A stretch of 64,000 nucleotides of DNA from Candidatus Bathyarchaeota archaeon (GCA_018396415.1 JAGTRE010000002.1:32824-96823); one strand, 5' to 3'; positions 45,071-54,175 are shown, counted from the stretch's first letter. Notes: a model not told the origin generated them from the letters alone. Made by a program: numbers and translations.

Positions 45071-46441
45071 TCAGGCTGACGCATCTTTATACGTGAATAT
45101 GACGAAGTCGCCGACCCCGGTTCTCTCGATTATGCCATGTCGAGTAATCCATGCTCCAGCAGCGTTACCTCTTCGTATGGCTCTCCCATCAAAGCCTGCT
45201 ATTTGCCCATTTACAATAGTGAAGGCTGCGTATCTTCTCACGGGGTCGATAATCGTAACATTTGCTCTAGCACCTACCGCGAGGGTTCCGATTTCTTTTA
45301 ACCACCAATCTTGTTTTGTTCTCTCTGCAAGTAACCTCGCCGGATTGGAGGTCATCGTAGCTATGGCACCAGAAAGGCTTAACACTCCTTTATCCACCAA
45401 TTCCAACAATGCGGGTATATTATCCCGAGTATCACCAAAGCCTTTCATTGTAGCATCAGCCTCTCCATCAGATATCACTACGTTCACTATACCCTTCTTC
45501 AGGGCATCGTAGGCTACTTCCTGCGCCTCTTTGGAAATGAACACCGCATCTCGTAAACCTCTGCTTGCTACCAAATGACTGCTTACAAACTCGGCGGATA
45601 CGTTTGGCTTTTTGGCAAACTCAACTATCTGTTCCATGTTTTCCACAGGATCTCCATGGGAACCGAAAGCAACAGCGGTAGAATGACCTAGGTGGACAGG
45701 ACGCGTACCTGCAATATCCACAACTCTTGCGGCGTGGTTTGGGCATTGCGTGTGCGACATGAAGTACATTCCTGATTTATCAGCTATTTCGATTACCGCA
45801 TCCAAGCCTTCATCGCTTAATATGAAGTGCCCCATGTGATCTTTTATGCCTACTGCCAGAGGTGCTGTGCGATTAACTATTCTGTTTCTCGTGATCTTAA
45901 GCCCCGCCTCTTCCTCATCCATCTCCCCTTTGAAGAAACTTATCTTCTCTTCAACAGTTGCTTTAGGCGCCAGAATCGCCGGCGCACCTATGAAAACCCC
46001 TATGCTTAAAGGTATACCACGATCGATTTCCGCTCCAAGTAAAGATGGCGCCATAAGAGTGTTTCCCGCGCCTGGGGATAGCGTAGACGTGTCTCCATGG
46101 CCTACCGCTGAGTACGCTGGTGCACTCGTAACTTCAAAGAGGTCATATGTGTGCATGTGTACATCGAACAGACCCGGCACCACGAGCAGACCTTCAGCTG
46201 ATATAATTGCGTCACCCTTTTCAGGGGTTATTTCATCTTTAACAGCCTCTATTCTGCCTCCAATTGTGGCTATGTCTTTAACTGCCTCCAATTTGCTTGC
46301 AGGGTCAACGACTTTTCCACCTTTTATTACTATCCTACCGGTCGGCTTGTAGATATTCGGAGGATAATGTAGCTTACCTGCTCTTATAGCTGCAAGCATA
46401 TCAGGCAAAGGAGCTATCTTAACTACATATTCCTTTGACAA
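45071..46441 (-). CDS. amidohydrolase-family protein
   Basis: A 456-residue metal-dependent hydrolase: HMHTYD metal ligands (about 95-100), GIKDHMGHF, SHTQCPNHAA, LGHSTAVAFGSHGD and VISDGEAD with the late Asp ligand. The small beta-sandwich pieces flank the barrel (VIKGGKVVDPASK at the start, ANVTIIDPVRRY at the end). Resembles dihydroorotase/adenine-deaminase-like enzymes; the substrate is not clear. Confidence 0.85.
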   Translation of the reverse strand: MSKEYVVKIAPLPDMLAAIRAGKLHYPPNIYKPTGRIVIKGGKVVDPASKLEAVKDIATIGGRIEAVKDEITPEKGDAIISAEGLLVVPGLFDVHMHTYDLFEVTSAPAYSAVGHGDTSTLSPGAGNTLMAPSLLGAEIDRGIPLSIGVFIGAPAILAPKATVEEKISFFKGEMDEEEAGLKITRNRIVNRTAPLAVGIKDHMGHFILSDEGLDAVIEIADKSGMYFMSHTQCPNHAARVVDIAGTRPVHLGHSTAVAFGSHGDPVENMEQIVEFAKKPNVSAEFVSSHLVASRGLRDAVFISKEAQEVAYDALKKGIVNVVISDGEADATMKGFGDTRDNIPALLELVDKGVLSLSGAIATMTSNPARLLAERTKQDWWLKEIGTLAVGARANVTIIDPVRRYAAFTIVNGQIAGFDGRAIRRGNAAGAWITRHGIIERTGVGDFVIFTYKDASA

Positions 46442-46639
46442 TTTTCACACCGCAATTTCTCTTATCGTCCTTACCTTAAAAAACCTCCCCGGAGAATGTT
46501 CACAATACTGCCGCATAAGAATGGGCTTCGATGTTTTATATTCGGATTGACGTAAAGACCACGCTAAAAGACAAATTGTTATAAAAACAATTTAAGATGC
46601 CAGCAACGCAAGATGCACTCATACAGCTTGTAAAAGCTG

Positions 46640-48025
46640 TCAGAGGAGCATTTTCATCTGAATATCATTCATCAATTTCTTCAATCCTGGGCTTAACTCA
46701 ACTGGATAACGAGGCGCATCTTTGAGTCTCTTATATTTCTCAGGAAGCTTTGAAAGGTTATCTAAAGTTCTTCTCCTGATCTCATCAAGTGTGGGTAGAT
46801 CGTAAATTGTCTTGCCCTTCTCCATGACTTTGACCAGCAACGATTCACCTTCGACTTTCTCATTGTCTAATGCAATGATATCCCTAACAAAGTTACCGAT
46901 GCTGTCCTTAACCCTATACACTTGTTTCCTCCCGGGAAGGGTGATCTTGCCTTTGCTTAACTTCATCGCAGGCACAAATTTGCCTGTCTTATCCATTTTT
47001 TCACATAGTTTGTAGATTATGTCCACGTAAGGCCTGTCTTCGGAAGTACTCATTCTGGTACCGACGCCGAAGATATCTATTTTGGCTCCTTTGCTCAGGA
47101 GTTCTTCAACCTTGTACTCGTCCAGGTCGCCGCTTGCAAGAATCTTGACGTAATTTAAACCCTTTTCATCCAATAATTCCCTGACCTTTTTACTTATCTC
47201 CACTAAATCTCCGCTATCGATTCTTACACCTCTCATCTTAAACCCTTTCTTCTCTAGTTCCTTGGCAACGATAGCCGCATTTTCAGCGCCTTTAATGTCG
47301 TCAAAGGTGTCGATTAAAAGTGTAGATGTGTTTGGAAATGTCTTTACAAACGCTCTAAAGGCTTCGATTTCCTGGTCGAAAAACATCACAAAAGAATGTG
47401 CCATCGTTCCATAGATTGGAATTCCATATTTCATTCCCGCAAGTACGTTAGAAGTCCCATCGCACCCTGCTATGTAACTGCATCTCGCCGCTTTCATTCC
47501 AGCGTCGGTGCCATGTGTCCTTCTTAAACCGAACTCGATTACCGGTCTTCCTTGAGCTGCATTTACAACTCTAGCTGCTTTAGTTGCAATCATGGTCTGG
47601 ACATTGACAGTGTTTAGAAGAAAGGTTTCTATTAATTGAGCCTCTATTATCGGCGCAGTTATTCTTATCAATGGTTCATTTGGAAAGACTGTAGTTCCCT
47701 CTGGAACCGCCCAGACTTCCCCCGTGAATTTAAAGCCATTTAGGTAATCGAGAAAGTCTTCTCTAAACCCTTGTTTTCTTAACCAGTTGATCTGCTCCAG
47801 ATTGAATTTCACACGCTCAAGAAAAAGTAAGACCTGCTCTAAACCGGCAAATACAAAGTACGATCTATTTGGCGGCAAATCCCTTATAAATAAATCAAAC
47901 GTAGCCAATTCATTCCGCTTGTTATCAAAATAGCTGGCACACATTGTTAACTCATATAAGTCGGTAAGCAAGCCCATGTTGTTCTCGTCTACGAAATCAA
48001 ATGTGCGTTTTGTCGTCTTCGCCAT
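46640..48025 (-). CDS. pncB: nicotinate phosphoribosyltransferase
   Basis: A 461-residue enzyme that converts nicotinate and PRPP to nicotinate mononucleotide in NAD salvage. It shows LLTDLYELTMCASYF (about 19-33), EFGLRRTHGTDAG (active-site His region), GTMAHSFVMFF and IRIDSGDL-like VRIDSGDLVEI. ATG 48025 has AAAGAGGG upstream. It is separated from the amidohydrolase by about 200 bp and need not be co-transcribed. Confidence 0.93.
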   Translation of the reverse strand: MAKTTKRTFDFVDENNMGLLTDLYELTMCASYFDNKRNELATFDLFIRDLPPNRSYFVFAGLEQVLLFLERVKFNLEQINWLRKQGFREDFLDYLNGFKFTGEVWAVPEGTTVFPNEPLIRITAPIIEAQLIETFLLNTVNVQTMIATKAARVVNAAQGRPVIEFGLRRTHGTDAGMKAARCSYIAGCDGTSNVLAGMKYGIPIYGTMAHSFVMFFDQEIEAFRAFVKTFPNTSTLLIDTFDDIKGAENAAIVAKELEKKGFKMRGVRIDSGDLVEISKKVRELLDEKGLNYVKILASGDLDEYKVEELLSKGAKIDIFGVGTRMSTSEDRPYVDIIYKLCEKMDKTGKFVPAMKLSKGKITLPGRKQVYRVKDSIGNFVRDIIALDNEKVEGESLLVKVMEKGKTIYDLPTLDEIRRRTLDNLSKLPEKYKRLKDAPRYPVELSPGLKKLMNDIQMKMLL

Positions 48026-48075
48026 CCCTCTTTAAGTTCATTTGGTTTTCATCAATTCGTTTACGACATTATTTC

Positions 48076-48160
48076 CCACCAATAGGCTTTTCTCAAGTTT
48101 CAATAGTTACTCTGAGTTGGGTCGTTTATCGCTTCCACATTTTTATAACTTTCCAGAGCT
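48076..48160 (-). pseudogene. possible rtcB 3'-end remnant 3
   Basis: The minus strand reads ESYKNVEAI, close to ESYKDVDAV of RtcB, then loses frame; CCAAT(A)GG further downstream matches the 3' coding end. The piece is about 11 bp shorter than the intact counterpart. It is the weakest of the four copies. Confidence 0.4.
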
Positions 48161-48306
48161 TAATGCCGAAGGAATAAGTAAAAAAGTTTTACACGGTGGA
48201 AATCGGCATGGAATTGCGATTATCATACTTCTGTTTCTTTTAGTTCAATTTCTCCGATCCGAAGACGAATGAAGAAGAATTAAGGCGACATTTTCCCAAA
48301 GCTTGG

Positions 48307-48456
48307 TTATTCGCCACGAGCCTGCTCCTCAGTAATAGCAGTAATCAGAGCCCAACACTTCAACTCGTAGAAGACATCTTGGCTGACTTCTACTTCAGGA
48401 ATGTGCTTTGCTTTTGGTAGAGCTTGATCAATGCCTTCTATGCGTTTGGAGACAGT
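48307..48456 (-). pseudogene. remnant of a small protein
   Basis: A minus-strand frame without a start codon reads VSKRIEGIDQALPKAKHIPE and continues to EEQARGE-stop. Its composition is protein-like, so it may be the end of a lost gene. Nothing identifies it. Confidence 0.25.
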
Positions 48457-48579
48457 TTATCGACTATTTTCCACGACGTATCCGTCGTTGCCGGGAGGGA
48501 TGCGGTGGGCTATCAGAGATTTAAATATCGGCAAAAGGTTTGAATCTTTTTCTGCTGCTTGAATGTTTTATTTACGTTT

Positions 48580-51222
48580 TCATGCAAGTTTGGTTTTAGC
48601 TGGAATCTGAATCAGTTCGGTCTTAATTTCGAAGGGGTATGGCGAAGTAGCTGTCCTCACGATTGCATGACCCTGCTCCAACGTAGTCAGGTACTCACCT
48701 AGACTTGTTCCACGTGCAGAGCCTAAATCGTAGCCTAACGCGGCTAAGATAACTCGTTTATCCAAGTCATAGAAGACTCTGAAAGTCACGAGTGTGCTGC
48801 AGTTAACGATCGCATCTTCTGCCACTCTGCTTGGAAATTGATCTACAAGAATTAATGAATGATTGAATTTGGCTGCTTCAGCTAGGAATAGTGATGCTGG
48901 AACCCTACTCATTTCTTCCAGGCTGGAGGATGCGCGAAGGATTTTTGGCGCGTATAGGTGAGCTTCCTCAAGTATGGTAACATGTAATCGTTCAGCCGCC
49001 CCATGCTTCTTACGGTAGTCTACTATCAAGGTGAAGAGAGACCCCGCAAGAAAGTTTTGAGTTTCATTGTCTAAGCCGCGCAGTTGAATGAAAGTTGGCT
49101 TTTCTAGAATTTCCTCAATTGGAAGCGTTGTATGCCGCTGATTAAAGAATTGCCCAAACCAGCCTTGCTGGAATTTCATAAGCCTTGCATAAAAGGAGTC
49201 GAGGGCGTTGCGGTACCTTTCATCCCTAGCATTTGCGATTTTCTCTGCTTCTTTTAACCAATCCCCAAAAGTTGGAGTTTTGTCCTTGCAATTCAGGTAA
49301 ACATTGTATAAACTCTCTCTGGCCAAGCTTTCTAGTATCGGCCCCCAAGAATTCGGGAGAAGCGACTTCACCAGCATAGTTGCGTTCTCCACATAAGGTG
49401 AAACTTGTACTGAGTTGGAGGAATCCACATTTTCAGGCAATTCCAATATGTTTATTGAAAACTCAGCGTTTGTCGGATCTATAACCCAGACTTCCTTCTT
49501 CAAGAGAGGGAGAAGTTCAACGTACTCATTATGAGCGTCGATTACGAGAATTGGAATGTCCCTATCAATTAGTTGGAGAACTAAGTTTTTCACGAAGTTA
49601 GATTTACCGGTTCGACTCGCCCCGAAGATTGCTAAATGTCCACAAAGCATGTAAGTAGGAAGCGTAGCGATTTGCTGCGGTAACCGCCCATTTCTAATGA
49701 TTTGCCCAAGAATAAGTTCGTCATCACTTTCTTTCCTCTCAATTAATGATGCCTGGGTACCTTTAGGCACAGCAAGGTCACTGACAGCTTTATTCTCAAC
49801 ACCTGGGATGTTATCGGATGGAAGCCGAATGTAAATCGCAGCTTCGCTCGCCGTAAGGATAGTATGTTTTCCCTTCGGCCTGAGTAGTCGAAGTTGGTCT
49901 ATTATCCTTGAAAAGCGAAACCCACGAATTTCTTTCACTTTTATTTCAGTCCATTCGGAGCTGAATTCTGCCTTAACAACTGATTTTACCGCCCATAGAG
50001 CAGTCCTTAATTCTCCCCGAGTTTCTGAACCTAACCAAATAGTACCGCCAACTCTAAAAAGTCGAAGATCCTTAACGGCGAGAAGCTTTCGCCGCCTTAA
50101 ACTCGTCTTAGTCGCTTCGGCAGGCAGTCTTTCAAGTCCCACTTCATCGCGTAACTCATTTCGATATAGACACCTTGCCAAAAATAGTTGAAAACCCGTA
50201 ATTGGCTGTACTGTAACCACATAAAGAGCGGGCAATTTCAGGTTCAGCAATGTTTCCACGAGACTGTTAAACCGTTCCCCCTTATATGCTGGAGCACCCT
50301 CTATCCCTATCCCACCAATTTCCCAACGGCAAGGCTCGCGAAAAGTCTTAACGAATCCCTTAAACCCTTGGATCCTTCCTCCCCTAGCAAGATTAGAAAC
50401 AAGTTCTTGAATTACCTCCTCTCCTTGCACGATCTCTCCGTTCAATTCAGGGAGTTGTGAAGAGAGGGTTTCTTTTAAAATAGTTAACCGCTCTAACACG
50501 ATTGTAATCGCCTTTCTTTGGAATAAACTTTCGGCGTAAGTAAAGAAATAAAGGCTAAATTTCTCTCTGAAACCAACACAATATCCAACCGGGACTTTTG
50601 CGGCATATAAGCCAAATAGCGCGTCTCTCAGTTTGCTGACGTCTCCAAGCTTCTCCAACATGGCATTAACTTTAACGAAACCAATCACGCAGTATCTAAA
50701 CGAGAGCAAACCGCCTAATAATGCAACTCCATTTGAGTTCACAATTTTAAGATTATTACCCCATGCGCGTGTAAAAACTAACGGAATAATCCAACTGAAG
50801 CAAGCAATGAATAATTCGTAAACACTCTGGCTCATGATAACTAGCAAAACAGTGAAGCCAATTAGCATAGCTGCGATTGGAGCGATGTGGAGTGCACTTA
50901 GAATGAAGCATGCAAAATAAGCTGCCGTAGAGGCTAATGTAAACTTTAATGATTTAATTGTGAGCGTAACGGTATGGTTTTGACAGAACTTTTTGACTGA
51001 ATGCAAAAAGAAGCTGTAAAGCGGAAGAACCATAATGACGATTATAAACGCTGTCGCGCCAAAGCCGATAAGGAATATGAACGGGGTTAGGCCAGAAAAC
51101 GTATTGTGATCCAATAGGATTGGGACACTAAGAAAAGTTATGCAACTTCCTAGGGTTAATATGCAGATGAAAAACACCATGATCGAGATGGCAATGAAGC
51201 CAATTAGCCAAAGTAACCCCAT
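48580..51222 (-). CDS. membrane-anchored HerA-family ATPase
   Basis: An 880-residue protein. The N-terminal ~200 residues contain four or more hydrophobic segments; a middle domain of about 300 residues follows; the C-terminal ~350 residues are a HerA/VirB4-type ATPase with Walker A IFGASRTGKSN near residue 530, then DAHNEYVELLP, Walker B VTILEEAHLY and LVDQFPSRV. Ring-forming ATPases of this type move DNA or proteins. Membrane anchoring resembles conjugation or DNA-translocase proteins rather than HerA of the NurA repair pair; no NurA is seen. The 71-residue membrane protein gene stands just upstream. Confidence 0.85.
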   Translation of the reverse strand: MGLLWLIGFIAISIMVFFICILTLGSCITFLSVPILLDHNTFSGLTPFIFLIGFGATAFIIVIMVLPLYSFFLHSVKKFCQNHTVTLTIKSLKFTLASTAAYFACFILSALHIAPIAAMLIGFTVLLVIMSQSVYELFIACFSWIIPLVFTRAWGNNLKIVNSNGVALLGGLLSFRYCVIGFVKVNAMLEKLGDVSKLRDALFGLYAAKVPVGYCVGFREKFSLYFFTYAESLFQRKAITIVLERLTILKETLSSQLPELNGEIVQGEEVIQELVSNLARGGRIQGFKGFVKTFREPCRWEIGGIGIEGAPAYKGERFNSLVETLLNLKLPALYVVTVQPITGFQLFLARCLYRNELRDEVGLERLPAEATKTSLRRRKLLAVKDLRLFRVGGTIWLGSETRGELRTALWAVKSVVKAEFSSEWTEIKVKEIRGFRFSRIIDQLRLLRPKGKHTILTASEAAIYIRLPSDNIPGVENKAVSDLAVPKGTQASLIERKESDDELILGQIIRNGRLPQQIATLPTYMLCGHLAIFGASRTGKSNFVKNLVLQLIDRDIPILVIDAHNEYVELLPLLKKEVWVIDPTNAEFSINILELPENVDSSNSVQVSPYVENATMLVKSLLPNSWGPILESLARESLYNVYLNCKDKTPTFGDWLKEAEKIANARDERYRNALDSFYARLMKFQQGWFGQFFNQRHTTLPIEEILEKPTFIQLRGLDNETQNFLAGSLFTLIVDYRKKHGAAERLHVTILEEAHLYAPKILRASSSLEEMSRVPASLFLAEAAKFNHSLILVDQFPSRVAEDAIVNCSTLVTFRVFYDLDKRVILAALGYDLGSARGTSLGEYLTTLEQGHAIVRTATSPYPFEIKTELIQIPAKTKLA

Positions 51223-51240
51223 TAGCCAGGTCCATCCAGC

Positions 51241-51456
51241 CTAAGTCCTTTTTCTCATCCGCCAATTGAAGTAGAGGTTGTAAACGCAGCGCACAGCCAG
51301 AAACGCACTCATAACAGCGACGAAGGAATGCAAACCAATCCGATCAGGCTCAACCGTTTTGACCGCGACGAAGCTAATGAACAATGCTAAAAACACCCCG
51401 TATGCATCAACGGCGTAAAATAGCCTCCTTAGAACAACTCGCAGAGTGGAGTTCAA
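51241..51456 (-). CDS. small membrane protein linked to membrane HerA
   Basis: A 71-residue protein with two hydrophobic segments (about 15-32 and 42-60) and Arg-rich ends. It lies 18 bp upstream of the membrane HerA gene on the same strand and probably precedes it in the transcript, hinting at a membrane subunit or chaperone. No family recognised. Repeat B lies 65 bp upstream of its start. Confidence 0.6.
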   Translation of the reverse strand: MNSTLRVVLRRLFYAVDAYGVFLALFISFVAVKTVEPDRIGLHSFVAVMSAFLAVRCVYNLYFNWRMRKRT

Positions 51457-51521
51457 TACTGGAAACTCCTTTCGTTAGGTTAATTCTCAAAATTTCCGGT
51501 TTTCATGGTTGGAAACCACAT

Positions 51522-51589
51522 TATTAATGACTTCCGAAGTTAACTTCTGGAAAAAACAGAAGATAATTCCGGAAGCTACTTATAATTAC
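51522..51589. repeat. palindromic repeat family, copy B
   Basis: Two arms around AAAAAA: CTTCCGAAGTTAACTTCTG and CAGAAGATAATTCCGGAAG are imperfectly complementary. The first 28 nt equal copy C exactly; the right part resembles copy A through TATAATTA. It is just upstream of the HerA-linked operon. Confidence 0.85.
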
Positions 51590-51662
51590 CCACCAAACCG
51601 TGAAAAGCAGAAGGTAGGTCACTATATCTTGGCGAAGAACCCTTTTAAAGTTACGTGGTTAG

Positions 51663-51777
51663 TTTTTCAATGGTTATTTTGAGCTAGTTTGCTTTCAAGG
51701 TCTGTGTAGGTTATCGTCTTCACGAATTTGCTTGCTGCTTTCAATAGCTTTTCGTCTTCTGTTACTAGGATAGCTTC
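51663..51777 (-). pseudogene. 115-bp copy of vapC 3' end
   Basis: Exact duplicate of 40577-40691. It encodes the last 35 or so residues of the PIN toxin with its stop, but is fused to a broken Lrp/AsnC-type gene instead of the PIN N-terminus. The perfect identity means the copying event is recent or gene conversion continues. Confidence 0.92.
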
Positions 51778-52040
51778 TGCGCCACTTCTAAAAGTTTCGA
51801 CGGGACAACGTCGACTCTGACAACTGCCATAGGTGTTAAAACCAATCATTAGAAGACTTACAACTGCTGTAAATTTCTGAATTACCCCTCCGTTTTAAGC
51901 GTCGTCACTCTCTTTTCTAATGGTGGACTCATTTAGTCTCAATTTTCTTGCTATCTTGGTGAAAGAAAGGCTCCCTTAATTCTGAAGAGGCTCAGAATTT
52001 TCAGGTCGAATTGATCAATCGTTTTAATTCCCATGTTCAT
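51778..52040 (-). pseudogene. Lrp/AsnC-type regulator, frameshifted and truncated
   Basis: From ATG 52040 the frame reads MGIKTIDQFDLKILSLFR, then after base shifts FTKIARKLRLNESTIRK, VTTLKTEGVIQKFTAVVS and MAVVRVDVVPSKLLEVAQK. Together this is the winged helix and first part of the ligand domain of an Lrp/AsnC regulator, with at least three frameshifts. At 51777/51778 it joins abruptly to the copied vapC end. It is certainly inactive. Confidence 0.8.
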
Positions 52041-52110
52041 CTGATTTTCCTACTACTTAATTACATTTTTATACGAATTTGATAACCAATAGTGAATCTG
52101 AGGTGAAACA

Positions 52111-52614
52111 ATGAGGAAAATGAGTGAAGAGAACTTGAAAGAAGCCTTCGCCGGCGAAAGCCAAGCCCACATGCGATATCTGATTTTCGCTAAGAAGGCA
52201 GAAGAGGAAGGCTTTTCGAATGTCGCTCGACTTTTTAGAGCCATATCGTATGCGGAACAAGTGCACGCCATAAATCACTATCAAGTTTTAGGCATGATTC
52301 GTAGCTCACCCGACAACTTGCAAGTTGCCATAGATGGCGAAACATATGAAGTGAATGAAATGTATCCCGCATTTAATGCTGTTGCCAAGCTTCAAGAGGA
52401 AAAAGGCGCTCAAAGAACAACTGATTGGGCGCTTCAAGCGGAAAAAGTTCACGTAGACATGTATCAGAAGGCAAAAGAGGCGGTTAAAAGCATTAAAGAC
52501 ATCGAACTAGGTCCAGTTTACATTTGCGATATGTGTGGATATACGGTGGAAGGCGAAGCGCCAAGCCGATGCCCAATATGCGGCGCATCAAAAGAAAGGT
52601 TCATAAAGTTCTAG
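52111..52614 (+). CDS. rbr: rubrerythrin
   Basis: A 167-residue rubrerythrin: a ferritin-like diiron domain (about 1-130) with EAFAGESQAHMRY, EQVHAINHY and EKVHVDMYQKA, and a C-terminal rubredoxin domain with CDMCGYTVEGEAPSRCPICG. It reduces hydrogen peroxide with electrons from rubredoxin, in the cytoplasm. A GAGGTGAAACA site precedes ATG 52111. Functionally it belongs with the flavodiiron and rubredoxin genes at 2.7-4.1 kb. Confidence 0.95.
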   Translation: MRKMSEENLKEAFAGESQAHMRYLIFAKKAEEEGFSNVARLFRAISYAEQVHAINHYQVLGMIRSSPDNLQVAIDGETYEVNEMYPAFNAVAKLQEEKGAQRTTDWALQAEKVHVDMYQKAKEAVKSIKDIELGPVYICDMCGYTVEGEAPSRCPICGASKERFIKF

Positions 52615-52615
52615 G

Positions 52616-52756
52616 GTGCAGGATGAAAAAGAAGAGAAGACCTTACAAAGACCAGAAATCTACCCTTCTGCCACGCCAAGCGAGTTGTTCACCTGGTGCG
52701 GCTTTGGCTTTTTACTCATCCTAATCTTTTGGATCCGAGAACTAACAGAAGAATGA
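52616..52756 (+). CDS. 46-residue single-span membrane protein
   Basis: A GTG start one base after the rubrerythrin stop opens a frame of 46 residues: a charged N-terminus (QDEKEEKTLQRP), then one hydrophobic segment, FTWCGFGFLLILIFWI, and a short acidic end. Coupled translation with rubrerythrin is likely. It is too short to be found by length filters. Possibly a membrane tether; no family is known to me. Confidence 0.6.
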   Translation: MQDEKEEKTLQRPEIYPSATPSELFTWCGFGFLLILIFWIRELTEE

Positions 52757-52907
52757 GATATTAGATATTAAATATGGTAAGTAGGTTCAGGCTTTTCTCC
52801 TGGCTTTGGTAATTCTTTGGATAGTGGCACTTTACCAAATTACATATTTGCTGTTTTGTTCTCTGCACTTTTACTTGTCTAAATTACCCGCATGCTTCAC
52901 CGTTCTG

Positions 52908-53666
52908 TTAAAGTCTAGCGATGTATACTTTGCTTAAAAATTCGGTTTCCAGGCTGGAAGGTAGTTCGCCGACGCACCAGTACACGTATCCCCAGTTTGC
53001 ATTTTGCCCCGCGCATTCTAGAGGATAGTATCGCATTCCCTTGTAGTCAAGCCAACGAATCGGATAGTCAGGGCTTCGTTGATACGGCTTAGTTTCTAAG
53101 TGAACCCCCACTTCCACATGGCCGCGATAGATAATTAAGCAAACCTCGTACCCACTCGCCTTTAAAATCGTAGCTGCGAAAACACTGAACCCATCGCAAT
53201 CGGCTTTCCAGTCGACCATTGTTTCAACTGCAAACTTAGCTGGACCATGCGCATACGTCATTTGAGCCATCATTTGGGATATTGCGTTAACGTAGTTTGT
53301 TTCGTTAAGCCCTAAAGCTTTCAGCTGGGCTACAAGATCTTTAACAGGCTTAGCTTCAACCCCAACAGTTACAAGCCACTTGTAGTAGGGAATGAAGTCC
53401 TTATATGAATAGAATCGTTCCTGCGCATACTTAGAACCTAACCGCATATCATGGTAGTAGTTGTATGTCGCCTTGTCAACGGTGAGGGTAATGGTTTTAT
53501 TCTCAACATTAGTCCACGACCAGATAAGAAAGCTTTCCCGCTTTTCAACGGTTACCGTCCAAGAACGAATATAAGCCTGCGCGTAAACAGGCGTAACCAC
53601 AAGCACCAATACGGCGAAGAAGAACAATGTACGGAGAACTACTTTATTTCCTCTCACAGTTTTCAC
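52908..53666 (-). CDS. exported transglutaminase-like protein
   Basis: A 252-residue protein with an N-terminal signal peptide (hydrophobic 10-27, VYAQA cleavage region). A transglutaminase-like cysteine-protease fold follows, with the triad Cys in KADCDGFSVFAATIL (about 155), His in GHVEVGVHLE (about 183) and an Asp shortly after. Such proteins act outside the cell as peptidases or cross-linkers. The start may also lie at an internal Met; the gene is monocistronic. Confidence 0.8.
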   Translation of the reverse strand: MKTVRGNKVVLRTLFFFAVLVLVVTPVYAQAYIRSWTVTVEKRESFLIWSWTNVENKTITLTVDKATYNYYHDMRLGSKYAQERFYSYKDFIPYYKWLVTVGVEAKPVKDLVAQLKALGLNETNYVNAISQMMAQMTYAHGPAKFAVETMVDWKADCDGFSVFAATILKASGYEVCLIIYRGHVEVGVHLETKPYQRSPDYPIRWLDYKGMRYYPLECAGQNANWGYVYWCVGELPSSLETEFLSKVYIARL

Positions 53667-53780
53667 GTCCTATTTCTTTTTGCATTTTATTGATTGAGTT
53701 AGAAATCTGATTTAGCATTAAGATCTCTAATAGCAGTAATGAAAGCCTTTCTGAACGCTTCCAGTTTTGTGTGCTTTCTC

Positions 53781-53850
53781 TAACTCTCATGACGCTTCCG
53801 ACCTGAGGGCTTACTTCTGCAATTGCATCCACATTTTAATAACACTCTGG
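53781..53850 (-). pseudogene. rtcB 3'-end remnant 4
   Basis: The minus strand reads PECY-stop-NVDAIAEVSPQVGSVMRV, against PESYKDVDAVAEVSHQVGIAMKV near the C-terminus of the intact RtcB (about 15 of 22 positions). The reading then diverges before VARLVPIG. It lies in the gap between the transglutaminase gene and a toxin-antitoxin remnant. Confidence 0.8.
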
Positions 53851-53968
53851 AGCAGAATGTTTATGACATAGTCTCGGAAGGGTTGGTCTTCAAAGTTTTA
53901 TTTGCGTTGACACAAAGAGCAGAACAATAATATACAAATGAGATGCTTCTTCAGGAGAGTAAGTTGGT

Positions 53969-54175
53969 ATGAGTTCCGTGGTTCTAGACCGCGAGCAGAT
54001 GGAGCTTCTGCTTAAGACAAAAAATCTACTTGAAGAGTTAATTGAGACGCTTGATATACCGGCTGACCGAAAAATGGTTGAAGCCATCCGTATGGGGGAG
54101 GAGGACCTTAAAGCTGGGCGGACGAGAAGCTACAAGGAATTCATTGAAGAGCTCAGAAAGGCTGACGAGATATAG
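53969..54175 (+). CDS. RelB-like antitoxin
   Basis: A 68-residue helical protein: VVLDREQMELLLKTKNLLEEL, then EDLKAGRTRSYKEFIEELRKAD, the usual shape of small archaeal antitoxins. AGGAG lies upstream of ATG 53969 and TATA-like AATATACAAA before that. It is followed by an overlapping, frameshifted RelE-like toxin gene, so it may now be an orphan antitoxin. Confidence 0.75.
   Translation: MSSVVLDREQMELLLKTKNLLEELIETLDIPADRKMVEAIRMGEEDLKAGRTRSYKEFIEELRKADEI

Larger units (their letters stand above)
48026..48579. other. 550-bp gene-poor region with remnants
   Basis: No intact gene. It holds the possible third rtcB 3'-end remnant (48,076-48,160) and a small stop-bounded frame on the minus strand (48307-48456). 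A plus-strand frame at 48042-48272 begins inside the remnant and is not supported. Confidence 0.5.

Noticed and set aside
45027..46352. Two plus-strand frames of 160-170 residues
   Set aside because: Antisense of the amidohydrolase gene, which has all its metal motifs.
48042..48272. 76-residue plus-strand frame
   Set aside because: It begins within the rtcB-like remnant and has no ribosome site or protein-like conservation.
51663..51849. A small PIN-domain protein gene of 60 residues
   Set aside because: Only its C-terminal part is PIN; the rest is a frame of the broken Lrp-type gene, so it is a fusion remnant.
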